64,000 nt of DNA from Ottelia alismoides (lineage: Eukaryota > Streptophyta > Magnoliopsida > Alismatales > Hydrocharitaceae), in NCBI GenBank assembly GCA_037367405.1, contig JAZKJV010008883.1:744001-808000 (forward strand). Reading direction: 5' to 3'. A model generated the notes under the pieces. The model saw only the letters and a program-made list of their open reading frames with translations, did not search any database and was not told the origin of the DNA. Below are positions 35,300 through 47,889 of the stretch, piece after piece. Numbering within the stretch: position 1 is the first letter of the stretch; every line of letters begins with the position of its first letter. The position numbers and the translations under genes are program-made.

Positions 35300-35510
35300 C
35301 TTGATGATCTACCCCTCCCCCCCCACACACACGTGCACATACATACTCACCCCCCCACCCCCATCTCCCTTCCCTCTGTATATTTCACTATCTCTCACTA
35401 TCTCTTTCTCTCTCTCTGTGTGTGTGTATTTCACCAACCCCCCCCCCCCCCCCCATCTACCCCCTAGCAATTTGTAGAAATACAACACTCCCCCTCCCCC
35501 CCACCCTTGT
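35300..35510 (+). repeat. Pyrimidine-rich microsatellite and poly-C tracts
   Basis: Runs of C (the longest 16, near 35438), CT repeats and CA/TG runs. ORFs across it are products of the repeat. Confidence 0.85.
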
Positions 35511-35561
35511 ATCATAGTGAAAATACTTCTCTAGATACAGACCCCCACCTAACTCAGGACC

Positions 35562-35766
35562 TTACTTAGGCTATTTGAAGCCTAAGTATAGGGGGACCCA
35601 CTTGCTCATCCTTCCCTCACATTGTCTTCTTGTACTTAGGTCAATTTTGACCTAAGTATAGGGGAACCGTCCTCCTCAGTTCCGCTATATCACCCTATAT
35701 TTTGATTGAGTCATGGCTTCATGACACTTGTGCTATGGGGACATAGCAAAATCTAAGTATAGGGGG
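35562..35766 (+). repeat. Three-unit hairpin array of element D
   Basis: Units lie at 35562-35595 (inner stem GGC/GCC), 35632-35664 (GGTCAA/TTGACC) and about 35731-35766 (GCTATG/CATAGC followed by CTAAGTATAGGGGGG). The core arms ACTTAGG and CCTAAGT followed by ATAGGGG are the same as in A, C and E, although the inner stems differ and still pair. Confidence 0.8.
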
Positions 35767-37505
35767 GTATACCATATATTACTATATATTTATTTTAGAA
35801 ATAGCTCGTGTTTCTAAAACTTTTTGAAAATTTTGTTTTCGGGGGTGGTTCTGGTAAACCTGTGAACTGAGTTTTGTAAAAACCTTGTAAAGTTATTTTC
35901 TTAAAATTGAGGGATTAATTTGTGTAAATAACCCTTTTCAAAAAAATGAAAAATTGATAACCTTTCTTTAAATTAGACTCTGACTACTAGGCTTAGTAGA
36001 CACTTTTACTGAGGGAACTTTGGTCTCCCTTAGCAGAGTGGGTGGTTTAGAGGACACTAAGGAAGGCTCCGTCCTCAAGTAACACAGGTCCGTCTAATGG
36101 CTCGTACTTACACCCATACTGGCTGAGAGTGGATACTTTTATTCATTTGAGCCTAGGACAGTCATTGTCTCTCCAAAGAATTAAAAAAATTGGAAAATTA
36201 AAATCCATAAAAATCTGCAAAAGTCAAAAATCACACAAAAATCACTAACTAAGGAGTTTTTGTATTCCTGACACATTCACACTCACTCAAGGCTTGAGGA
36301 TTTTGAGGACACTGGATTTCTGTGATCTTGAGAGTCGGAGTTAACATGCCTTAGTTGTTATGGTTTTAAGATTAATTATCCACACTCCCCTAGTTTGAAA
36401 GATTTGAGCGCTATATTGCACTCTTCATCTCTACCTTGAAAAAGAATATGATCAGCACAGTCACTTCCACAACTGCATGATTGATGAGATGAGTTGAGAT
36501 ATCACTTGACGAACTGGGACTAGAGATTTAAGTTTAGACCCGATCTAATGATATTCGAGGATGGGATAAAGTTAATGAAGGCTTCAAAAAACCTGAGTGT
36601 CAGCAAAATCATAGCCAGTATGTGAACAAGATTCATATGCTATCTCTTTGATTTTGACCTATGTGCTAGGGTGTGATGAAACTTAATGGAAATTGTTGAT
36701 CAGTGTGCGTCACCTCTTGGTAAAAGTAGTGGAGCTAGCCAACAAAAGAAAAGAAATGTCAAAGAAAAGCTCTATCATCCAAAGTCAAATTACAAATGAG
36801 CTTTCACCAATGGCGAGCGCTCCCAAACATTTTTCAAAGTGTCCACTTGGACCAAGCGCTAATAAGGACCGAGGAGTCGGGCTGACACCACAAAAAGGGC
36901 TCTGCATCGTAAGCGATAAAAGTCTGGGTGTCGAAGGTATCTTAGATACTCAGAAAAGACACCCCCCGGTGTACTCCCAGAAAAACAAGTGCAGATGACT
37001 CCAACTCTCTTGACAGATACATTCATCAACAATCTAAAAATTTACATGTGTTGAGTAAAAAGACACTCGAGAGGCCCCTTGTTCCAATGTGAGGGAGAGA
37101 AAAATAGACACAATCCCATGCCCCCCATCATCTGGGCGTCCATCCACATTTCAAGTCTGACAAACTAATGAGACGGTTGACTGAAGCAAGATTAGACTTA
37201 TTCCCTAGTATTGAGGATGAGGTCTAGAGGAGAGTCTTTGGGACTAGAACTTTGAGTGATGCCTCGACTCGATTCTCATGAAATGCAGTACACCTAAATT
37301 CATATCCTTATATTATATGTATAAAAAGATAGTCTTATAATTAGAGAAGTTGAATTCCTTCTGACTAAGGTTTGAATAAACCCAGAATTTTAGGATCTCT
37401 TAAATTAAGGGTCTTCGAAAGATCGAGCCTTGAAATCTTCGCTTACACTGTCAGGAATTAATCCGACTCCTTCATTCTTTAGATGCTCGAGGACGAGCAT
37501 AGTTT

Positions 37506-37518
37506 AAGTATAGGGGTA
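37506..37518 (+). other. Polypurine tract of element D
   Basis: AAGTATAGGGG precedes the 3' LTR start at 37519, separated by TA. The upstream GAGGACGAGCATAGTTT is typical of the region before the tract in plant Ty3/gypsy elements. Confidence 0.85.
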
Positions 37519-40517
37519 TGATGAATCTCATATTCATCATGCTAAAACATATTAAATCCCTGTCTTAACTAATCCAATAAAAATCACCGTTAATTCCTTA
37601 TTTTTACCCTGTAATATATTGTGTATAATTAACCCTTATTTAATTGTATTCAATTTCCTTTAATTTTCTTGTAATTATTTTCTCATCAAAAACCCCTAAA
37701 ATTTAGATAGAGTAATTGTCTATAATTCACTAACCATTAAAAAGACTTAAAAAATACAAAAACAACTCAAAATTAGAAAGTCGGTGTTTTTATTCCCCTT
37801 GAAAATACCCCCGAAAATACTTTTTGGACAAATGACCTCTTTTGGCTTTTTATCCAACATGAAACTTGTAGATCTCATCGAGACGAGCAACTTTCATGTT
37901 TTGACTATTTCCTAATTTTGCCTCTAACTATTTCTTTTGTATTTTTCTTTATTTTTATATTCTGAATTTTCCGATTGGGCCACGTGGCGCCCTCAGGTCA
38001 CCCTCGTGTCCCGCCTCTACTTCTGCCACCTGGCTCCTTCCCCGACCATCGGATCTGCTTCATCAGCCTCCATCTCAGCCCTCCAACCCCGCTCCATCTT
38101 TAGCCGTCAGATCGTTCCACAAGATCACATCACCGCTGCTCACATGCGCCCTATCCACAGCCGCCCGATCTTCATTCCATCCAATGTTCCTCCTCGTGCC
38201 ACATCGCCCCTTTTCCATAGCCGCTCGATTGCTCATTATCCTACGATCCACCGTGCTCCACGTCACCCACTCTCCATCACCGTAGGATAAAACCCACATA
38301 TCACATCCTAGCCATTCACTAGTGCCTAATTCTCCACCGCAGGATCAGATCTTTGATATGATCCCATCCCTCCACCAGCGCACTCCTCCCGACCGTTGGA
38401 TCGTACGATCCAACGGTCCAAAACCCTTCGTCAACCTCCAGCTATCCCTCTCTCCCAGGTGTTACGCCTCGCCAACCCACCGCCCCCTTCCTATTTTGGG
38501 AAGAACCTCCGATCACCTCTCCCTCTCCTAACAGTCGCCCCACGTAGCCAGGTCTTCCACCTTCTTCGCATAACCCCCTTCATTCCTCGCAACGACTCCC
38601 AGCCATCAAAACCTCCATTCAAAAATGCCTTGCCACTACCATAACCGCCGACCTCCTCCGCCTACAAATAGCCACCCTCAGCCCTCTATATGCGTCATCC
38701 ATCATTCATTGAGTAGCCCCAAGCTTCGCCCTCCTTCGGTGATAGCGGAGGAGGTGTTCGATCAGCGAAAATGGGTCTCCTACCCAGGTGATGACCCATG
38801 GCTGCCATGGTCGTGCTGCGACTGGCTCCACCACCGTCGAGCTCCGAGGCCCGGCTAACCTCGACAGGCGATGACCGGAGCGCCTCCAAGGCGCTCATCC
38901 CAAGCTCCCCCTCCACCGGGTTCCCCTCTCCGATGAGGTATCTTCCTCCTATTATTTTCTTGTTACTTCTTTAAATTATCCCGACCTACTCAATCGCCGT
39001 CACCCTCATCTGATCATCCCACGAGCTCCGCCCGACCACCAGCATCTTCGCCGACCACCTCTCCTTTCTCCAGAACCCCTCACGCTCCGACCCCCTTCTT
39101 CACCACCTCATTGGAGAAGAAGACCCTTGGCCCACACCTCCAGAAGCCCCCACGACCCTCACTCACCTCACTTTACTCACCGATCACCGCATGCTTCGGC
39201 TAGCTAACATTTGCAGGCATACAAGGCTTCAATGGCCGGAGTTTGCGTCGGAGCTCCTTCGAGCTCTTCTCCTCCGATGAGGTCTCACCGACCACCACCT
39301 CTAATCAGCTTTAGAGCCTCGCCGCTCCTCCAAGATCTCCGCCAGGAGCCCAATCATCTTCTCCGACCATTAGGCGAGCGTGAGGACAGTGGAGGAGCTC
39401 CATCAAGTTCGCCGGAGACCCGCCTTCTCCGGTGGGATGTGGAGGAGGAGAAGCTACAGGTGTCGCCTGATCATCTGGATCGGACGACTGAGATGAAGAC
39501 ACGTGGAGGCCCAAGCCTAAATCCAAACCAACATCTTCGGGTCACCCTAGCCAAGACCCGAGCCTCAACATGATGCCACGTTGCCCGAACCTTAGACGAC
39601 CCCCGAGCCTAGGCTCCTCACGTGCGACACACGTGAGGGCCTAGGTAAATTACATGAAAGACCCAGAACTTTTTGATATTTGCATAATGGTCCCAGGTGC
39701 GTGCCTTACGTGCGTGCCTGGGAAATTTATAGGAAGGCCCTCAAAGTTTTTAGAATTCGCAAAAATACCCCCGTGCATGGAAAAATTACAATGGGGCCCA
39801 GGCAGTTTTTGGTATTTGCATTTAGTCCCTCTAGGGACCTAAACGTAATAATTATCATTTTATTTTCTTGCAATTTATTTACAATTATGCCCCTGCATTG
39901 TTTTTAGCATAACTTGAGCATCGTAGGTCCAAATTGCATGATTTTAGTGTCGTCTTGATCCTTGTTTCCTCATCTACATCATGGCATATTTAATTTTCTC
40001 ATCTATCACTAGTTTAAATGAAGTGGATTATATGTTAGATGAGATCCTGTGCTCCATATGTGTGTGCCCTAACTAGATGATGGCTTTTCTTCTTAAGTTC
40101 AATTTGACTCTAATTTCAACCAGTATTTTGTTGCTCATTTGTGTAATCTTTCTGAGGCCTAATTGTATGCATTATCATAGCATATATTTAACCTTGCATA
40201 ATTGTTCATTCATCACTTTATAATTGTATAAAAATCAACTAAAAAATGCATGCTCCATTTTATTGCTTTGTAACTTGCATAGTGTATCCTGCATTTTCTT
40301 GAAGACCTGAAATTGAGAAATAATTCACACATGTGCTTCATTAATCAAAATTCGATAATAGAAAGAGTAGCCCGTGTCCTTGTGTTCGACCTTGGTAGAC
40401 TTGCCAAGTATAAATAATCCACAACATTCAAAGATTGTGGTATTTTGATCGAACCAAATTTGCCTCCTATACTACGATAATTACTTATTATTATAGAGGC
40501 AAATTTGATGTTTAACA
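37519..40517 (+). mobile_element. Element D, 3' LTR
   Basis: Aligns with 31923-34925 over its whole length. It ends TTTAACA and is followed by CTCTC. Many differences from the 5' copy are at CG/TG or CG/CA, consistent with loss of methylated cytosine. Confidence 0.88.
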
Positions 40518-40522
40518 CTCTC

Positions 40523-41301
40523 CCCATTCCAAATATGCTGGAGGATGCAATCGCCTACCGCTCCTGAGATAAATGGTGTCAGATAAACAAGTAAAATCAC
40601 AAGACATGCCTATCTCAAGGGTGGATGGATAAGGTGCTACATGTTCCTTATTGCGGTGAAGAATAAAATCATCTAGCCTCTAGGTCAAATCATTCATGTT
40701 CTTCATCAATTGGGCATGCTGATCAAGTATTGGGTTCACCAAGGCAGTGTCTCTAGATGCTCAACAACAGGTGGCTGCTGAGACTAGTAGTGCGGAGCAT
40801 GGTACCCAGAATAAGCAGAATGTGGCTGGTATGAATAAGGAGGATGAGGATGTCAAAATTATGGAAAATATGCAAGTTAATGCTGATAATAATGCTGATA
40901 TGAGTATGCAGGATGCATCTACTACTATCCATGTCTCTAAGTAAGGAACTGCGGTGGAGATGAGTAGTAAGGCTATAGTTGTTGGTGTTGGTACTGGACT
41001 GGTGTGGCCTACCTCCCTAAAAATGGTGAATGAGCCTCTAACCGTCCTGGGAACCCGACTGGCCCTGCCCTAGTGGACGGGTCTGGCTACACTCTGGACC
41101 ATTCCAAATACCGTTCACCTCCTGAATATGAGGTGGAGGTGGACAATTTGGCTCAGAAAGATATGGATACTCCGTGTAGTACAAAACAATGCATGATGGA
41201 GGTGATTGTTGCGGGACTTGATCTAGAGTACGTACGTAGTAAACATGTTGAACAGTGGAAGGTACTCTGGTACTCTGTTGTTCTGAAGTAGTGGAAGAGG
41301 T
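40523..41301 (-). other. Element E internal sequence next to the D insertion
   Basis: Continuation of the minus-strand gag region after the D insertion. A short stretch near 40680-40740 encodes a QLMKNMNDL-like coiled segment similar to the MMQHMN phrase of the element C ORF. No intact frame. Confidence 0.45.
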
Positions 41302-42305
41302 CTACTTAACTGCAGGAGTATTGGCTTCTACACTCGCACTCTGACATGTACTGATCATGCTAAAAAGAAGCTCCAAATGTTTAGTAATATCATCCAGCAT
41401 ATCTAGCTGCTTCATCCTTTGCTCGATCACTTGTAATTTGTCAAGTTCTTGTGATCGCTTTTTTATTATATATACTTTGGATAGGTGATTCCCAATTATG
41501 GTCAAATCAGAATTGTCCACCGTATCCACATTGTGAGATGTCGTCATGTTGATGGCCTTGTGGGGTGCTGAAGAAGTAGGTAGAGGATATTTCTGGAATG
41601 CACGAGAAGAAGATATAGTATCTAAGCCCTCTGCCATTTCCTCAAAGATCTGCCAAAGTGCATCCTCATCTTTATTGAAGTGCCCCCCCCCCCCCCACAA
41701 GCACCATCATCCAATCTCTGATTCTCTAAACCCAAACCACCAAAGAAATTCTGCACTAAGCTCATCTTTGGTATATCATGATGGGGGCACTTCTCTATTA
41801 AATCCTTGAATCTTTCCCACACCTCGTGAATAGGCTCATAGGACATCTGGGAGAAGTTGGCAATCAATGACTGCATCCGGTTGAGTCATCTGAGAGGGTA
41901 GTACTTGCTAAAGAATGCGGATCTCAACTCCTCCTAAGACATGACAACTCTTCCTAAATGGTTGATCCGATATAGTGTTGTGTCCATCAGACTGAATGGG
42001 AAGGTTGTCATCTTCACTACCTCTAACAGAATGTTAGGATAGTGTACAGTGCCACATATGTTGTCGACTGCTAAGGTGTTTGTAAGGTTCCTCATTGATG
42101 TGTCCATGGAATATGAGGAGTAGTGGTAAAAGTGTGGGATCAAGATCAAAATGCCCACGAATTGTAGGTATCTGAATCCATGTGACCGAGTCTCATGCAC
42201 CATGTTATAGGCATCTCTAATGGTGAGCTTATCCACTACACGCTCTAGCTCAACTAGATTTGCTCTAGGCTGCTGCTCATCTCCCCCATTCCCGTCTCTT
42301 CTCAT
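41302..42305 (-). pseudogene. Element E gag (Ty3/gypsy capsid), frameshifted
   Basis: On the minus strand the capsid segment is spread over three frames. 42305-41934 carries the N-terminal region ending HLGRVVMS. 41876-41622 carries HEVWERFKDLIEKCPHHDIP and FFGGLG. 41700-41302 carries the C-terminal WQIFEEMAEGL region. The break between the second and third is a C/G homopolymer of about 14-15 at 41686-41700, so slippage there probably caused it. A stop lies near 41880. The family is Retrotrans_gag; the protein would package element RNA. Not functional. Confidence 0.8.
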
Positions 42306-44158
42306 CTGCCCATCCTCCTCTTTCCTTTGTGGTTCCTCAACTCTAACATCATCTCTCTAAGTCCATCCTGGATGTTGTCATGCTCAGTCAACTGAGCTTG
42401 AATGACCTAAACAGAAGCCATCATCGTACTATTCATCTCACTCTGATCTACCATGGTGTTCTTTCCCTTTGATGGCATCAAGCCCTCTATAACCGTCTTG
42501 GTATCTAGAAATATGAAAGGAACTTGATCAAACTACAAAAAAGATGGAGTCTCAAATGTTAGTTCGAGAAGAGGGTCAATTTTGAATAATGGATGTATTG
42601 GGGACAAGTCGGGTGTGAATGAGAATGAAGAGAGCTCGAGAAGAGAGTCATCCCGAGTGGAAGAAAATAAAGACGAATGAACTAGAGAGGAAAGTGATTA
42701 GGCTGCAAAGTCTGAACACAAATCACTCCAATCCGCCATCCTCGAAACCAGGAGGAAAGATGCAAGAACACAAAGTCAAACATGAAGAAGAAACGAAAAA
42801 AAGACACGAAGTGCGTGGGGGTCTTTACTCTAAGCAAACAAACACAATATAAACCCTCGATTCATCAACTGAACATAATGTGAGGACCGTAAGAGTTCGT
42901 TCTTTTATCTTTTAAATTTTAATTTAGTGAATCTCAAGAAGTTACTTAACACCAAACACATAGGGTGATGATGCCCTATTGCCAATGTAGGTCCTCAAAC
43001 CTCCTCAAATAGTGGTACCATCTTCTCATGATGACGGTTTGTATCTGACCTAAAGGGAGATAAGAGGCAGAGCACGCCAAAATGATTTTCTAAGGTTTGA
43101 GGCAAGTTCTTGCAGCTGTGATCGTGTACCGAAGAGTGATACACAGGTGCTAGGGCACAAGTCCAGGGGTTTGGGATCTATCCTTGTGGCAACATCCTCA
43201 CCCACTTTAATTGGAGATAAGAACCTGCAACAATGAGGGAGTTCCTCTCACCAAAATAATGAATGAATCCTTTACGTTTAGTTTTAGGATTGAGAAATTT
43301 AGTAGTCTCAATTTTATTTGGTTATCACTTTTTTTTATTTTTCAAATAAATTGATCTAAGGAATTTTCCAATTTCTTTCTTATCCTAAGTGAGAGAAATC
43401 AAGGAAGGAGATTGGAAAAGAAGATGCAACGAAAAATCAATGATGCATGTATGGTAGAAAGTGCATACATATCTCAGCAATCTGCATGCAAAATGATCCT
43501 TTCATAAAATAAAATAGAAAATAAAAACTAACCGAAATGATGCACAAAAATTTCGTAGCAGTAACTTCTTTTATCGGGAAAGAGCCAATTATTTGGCTAA
43601 GTCCAAGCTACGATGGTACTCTATAGGAACATGAAGATTCTTAGGGTTTTGAACCTATTATTTACCTGGCTCAACCAAGATAATAAAATCTACTACTAAT
43701 GGGATCAAGCATAAAAAATCTGCGGGAAACAAAAGAAAATAGAAGCAATGAAAAACAAAAACCGGTGAGGTCCCCCAAGTGTGTCAGCACTTGGTGAAAT
43801 AGACCCCACAATTACAATGGTTTAAACTAGCTTACAAAATAGAAAAAGAGGCACTCACCAAAAAGTATTATTACAAATTAATTACAAATAAAACAGGAAA
43901 TAAAATGACTAAAATAAAACAAATATATATGTGCTCAAGAATCTTCCAAATCTTATGCTTCGCCTATTATGCTCTCATGTCGATCAATGAAGAAACGATC
44001 GACCTCCACTTCGCTCGGGTGCGTCGGTGCTCATAGAAACTCCGTCCTCACTCGTCAGGCCCTGCAGAAAGAGGAAACAAAAGAATATCTCAAAACAATT
44101 TATGAGAGATAAAGCAAATAAAATAAAGCAGAAAATGTGACTGCAAATAAAAGACAGT
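42306..44158 (-). other. Element E leader region
   Basis: Untranslated leader on the minus strand. It matches the element C leader (61313-62500) in places, for example around 43850-43990 and 62330-62520. No primer binding site is visible at 44158; it was lost with the end of the 5' LTR. Confidence 0.55.
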
Positions 44159-44159
44159 G

Positions 44160-47100
44160 AATTTTTATTTCTTATATTTTTCAATGTTAACCTATTTTGA
44201 ATTTTTTAGTGATTTTTAATTTTAAAATCTTTTATATTTTAAATTTAAAAATAAAGAATTCAAGAAAATGTAGAAAAAGGAAGTACAACACTCTTTTTAT
44301 ATGTTTCAAATATAATAAAACTATCTAAAAAATAAAAAACTATTTTTTAACATTTTTTATTGTTTTGGTTATTCTTCAAAGATATATTGATTTTTTAAGA
44401 TTTTTAAAACAATTTAAAATAGGAAATAATCAAAACAGAAAATCAATCAGATATTTTTGAATTTTTAAAATAAAAATAAGATCAAAAATAAAGAAAATAT
44501 GCATAAACACGAAGAAGATTTTTAAAGGTTTACTAAAAGCTATTTATGTATTTTTTAGTTTTTTTAATGATTTTATATGATTTTTTAGTGTTCTATTTGT
44601 TTTGCTATTTTTTTGGCTTTTATAAAGAATTTTTAAATAAAATTTGTATAAAAAGTAAAACAACTGAAAACAAACACATACAAAAAAATTTTTTGGAATT
44701 TTTCAAACTATTTTTGAGTTTTTTTATTATAAATTGTAAATAGGGAAAATTAATGTGGTTTTTGAATTTTTAAAAATAATAAAATGAAGTACTTTTGTAA
44801 ATAAAAATTATGGATGATAGATATTATTAGCAGGAATTTATAAAAAATTAGAGAATTTTTTAAATTGATAAATAATTTATTAAGCAAGATTAATGATATA
44901 TTAATAAAACTGCAGTACATGGACTAAATTAAAAGAAATATTTATTTGCAAGACTATATGAACAGCATAATATAAAAATCTAGGGCTAATGTTACAATGT
45001 TACCACTAAAACGCATGTGCCAGCGCACATGAGTCGCGTTGGCACAGACTTAAGTGGGATTGAATCATTTCAAAGGGCCAAAAAGTAATAAAAAATCATA
45101 CGATAGTTTATGCAATATAACCACAAACTCACATGCAAAGGCACATGCAATGTTCAAATTGGATCATAATGTAAATAACAAAAACAGTGAGGGATTATCT
45201 GTAATTAATCAATCAATGATATAACGATACATCTCCTCATAAGCACTTTAAAACAAATGCAGGGGTTTGAGAGCAATTATTCAACGATCACGTGGTGGAA
45301 GCGTGCGAATCCAAGGGCTATGTTGTTGCTCGGATCTGGATCGACTATGCTCTGGGCGTTATTGGATGGCGTGGATGCAACTGGACAAACCGTTCGTGAT
45401 CCAACGGCAATGGGAGGTTGTGGAAGAACTCTGATGAACGGGGTCATTGGCGAACTTCGATCGGGCAGATCTCGTTGGATTTCTATTCGATGCTCCTCCT
45501 ACTAGTCATTGCTCGTCCATTGTAGTCTGTCGCATTGGGTGGATATGAAAATATGACTTGAATATGTTTGATTGCCTCTTTGGGCTCCAAAAGCGCTATA
45601 GGTCAAAGTCAAGCTTCAGGTTGAGGTTTCCAGCTCCAGAAGAGTTTGACACACCTACAAAGGGTTTTATTGCTCGGAGCGATGACTCTGACCGGCCTAT
45701 TAAGCATAAACAAATGTAAATGTGGGTTGGATGGTCAACTCCGACGAAGGGTGGTCAGATTGGAGTCGAATTTCTAGATTCGATTGGATATGGGGGATCA
45801 GACTTATGAGGAGTGTGAAGAATGTTTGGGCTAAGGTGAACAACAAGTTAGAGATGTCAGATATGGACGGATGGGCCTTTGATCAAATTGATCGGAGGCT
45901 GATCAGAAATAGATTTGAATTACACTAAAAAGGGAATTAAATGCAAAATTAAGATACAAATTAGAAGGAAAACTTCCTAAGCTTAAAATACGGATTGTTC
46001 TAAAGGCTTTTGGCCTCGATTCACTGTGTAAGGTGAACAAGTTGGACATTGCTGACAGAGCTTCGGAGGCATAGGTGCATCTTTATCCCCAATCAACTTC
46101 GACACTCTCCAGGTTGTGAGAGCTAGGCTCTGTCACCACTCAGCTCACCAGAATCAACCTTGATCGAAGAAAGTGACAGAAAACGTATCAGTCGGTGAGA
46201 ATGATCTAGAGATCCTTTTATAGGGGATGAGTTGGAAGAAATTTGAAAGAAGTGATGCGCGTGAACCGATGCTCGATGGACAAGTTTATTAATTAGGCGG
46301 TGATGCTCATTATTCGAACTAAAGAAATGAAAGAGGAATCGGGTGCAGATGATAGATGGATCGATCAACAAAAATAAAAGAAGAGCGACTGGTGGGTAGT
46401 TTTATTCGGTTGGGTTAGAGAATGGGCAGTTGACCCAAGTCAACAGACCCGGGTCCGCCCAATGGGAAAGCAAAAAGAATGTTCAAAAATGAAACAAATT
46501 AAAATAAATAGAAAAATGAATTCAAACAAAATAATTATATAAATAAAAATGTTAATAAATAATTAAACTTATTTATGGTGATTTTTAATAATTTAAATAA
46601 ATTAAATTAGGAGAAAATAAATATTACCTGTTATTCATAGGTGTATAAACCTATATATACAATACTTAGATTTTTAATATTTTATTTTTAGAAATAAATA
46701 TATAATTTATTAAGATATTATTTTCAACATTTTTATATATTTTAGATACATTTTTAATTTAGTTTTATGGATTAATTTATTAAGTTAAATAAATATAGGT
46801 ATTTACAATATAGGTATGTGATATTATACAATATATACAGGATTTATTTTTTGTATTTTTATTTAATTTTTATTTGCATTTTAGATACATCAAATACAAT
46901 ATATATATACAAACATTTAAAAATACAAGATGTACAAAACTAATAGAAAATAAATACAAGAATAAAATCACATAGTATACAAGATAGACAAATATACAAT
47001 ACACTCCAATAGTCACTTTTCACATCTTAACTCTGATTTGAATGAAATCACTTTCGTTTTAAAGCTTATTTAATTTTGAACACAATGAAAGTGAGTTTGG

Positions 47101-47884
47101 TTTGTTTTGAGTTTGTGAAGAAGATATTGATCTAACAAGTTGAGCTTTGCAGCTTTTTCAAAGTGATGTTATCTTCAATATGTATAATGATTCTTATTGC
47201 ATTTATTTTTAATATTCACAACTTATTTTTATGTACAAGTTCTAAGAAAAAATATTTTTATTTGAGATGAATTTGGTTATAAATAAAATAGTAGAAGAAA
47301 AAATATGTGCAATATAGAGATGAATGACGATGAATATATATATATGGGATGATAAATATTTTTCTTGATTTTTGTGGTGAAGGCTTTATCTCCTCCCTAC
47401 TTTATTCCTTATCGATTAGGTCAGGCCTTGACCTAATCTCGGGATTAGAATCAACTTGCTCATCATTTTTGTACCTCACAAGTCACATCAATTTGCTGAT
47501 CGAGAGTATCTCGGCCCTGAACTAACAAAGCCTTAGAAATCTTAGGCATATTTCCCGGAGGAAAAGCAACATTGGGCAACTCCTCCCTGACTTTTTCGCG
47601 AGTCCTTAACATTAGCAAGGAAAGAAGGCAAGAGAACCCCCTCACTCACTTTCTCTTTCTGGACCCCTCACTCTCGTATAGTTCTTCTTTCTGTGGACTT
47701 TGAGGTTCTATTTTCTTTATTTTTCCTTTGTTTCTTTATCTATTTATTTTAGATTAAAATAAAGATAAATATAAAATATTTAATAAGAATTTATAAAAAG
47801 AATGATTCATTGATATTTATAGGTATTTTATAAAAGATTTAAGCTAAACTAAATTAATAAAGATGATGAATATGCGATTCATCA
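44160..47884 (-). mobile_element. Element E, 5' LTR (truncated at its inner end)
   Basis: Starts at 47884 with TGATGAAT, 5 nt, ATTCATCA and aligns with the 3' LTR down to about 24690, so roughly the last 300 bp and the primer site are gone. It holds two segments missing from the 3' copy: about 45075-45415 (a deletion in the 3' copy) and about 47450-47710 (a probable insertion here). Confidence 0.8.
47450..47710 (-). other. Segment in the 5' LTR of E absent from the 3' LTR
   Basis: A GC-richer block of about 250 bp replaces the AT-rich sequence found at the same place in the 3' LTR (about 27640-27690). One minus-strand frame is open for 60 codons (47463-47645). I do not recognise the protein. 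It could be captured DNA or a remnant lost from the 3' copy. Confidence 0.4.
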
Positions 47885-47889
47885 AGAAC

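Larger units (their letters stand above)
31923..40517 (+). mobile_element. Element D, complete non-autonomous LTR retrotransposon (8595 bp)
   Basis: Flanked by the 5-bp duplication CTCTC (31918-31922 and 40518-40522). The 5' LTR is 31923-34925 (3003 bp) and the 3' LTR is 37519-40517 (2999 bp); they align end to end with roughly one difference in ten positions by eye. The interior of about 2.6 kb (34926-37518) holds a primer binding site, CT/poly-C tracts, a three-hairpin array and a polypurine tract, but no ORF longer than about 100 aa and no retrotransposon domain. This fits a large retrotransposon derivative moved in trans. It inserted into element E between gag and protease. Confidence 0.9.
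24391..47884 (-). mobile_element. Element E, Ty3/gypsy-type, split by element D
   Basis: AGAAC lies on both outer sides (24386-24390 and 47885-47889), giving a 5-bp target duplication across 23.5 kb. On the minus strand the order is 5' LTR (47884 down to about 44160), leader, gag remnant (42305-41302), the element D insertion (31918-40522), protease remnant (31419-31147), hairpin array (30374-29881), TTTACAAA tract, conserved block, polypurine tract (27858-27845) and 3' LTR (27844-24391). No reverse transcriptase or integrase was found. The LTRs have diverged strongly, so E is old. A deletion near 44160 removed the end of the 5' LTR and the primer site. Confidence 0.85.
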
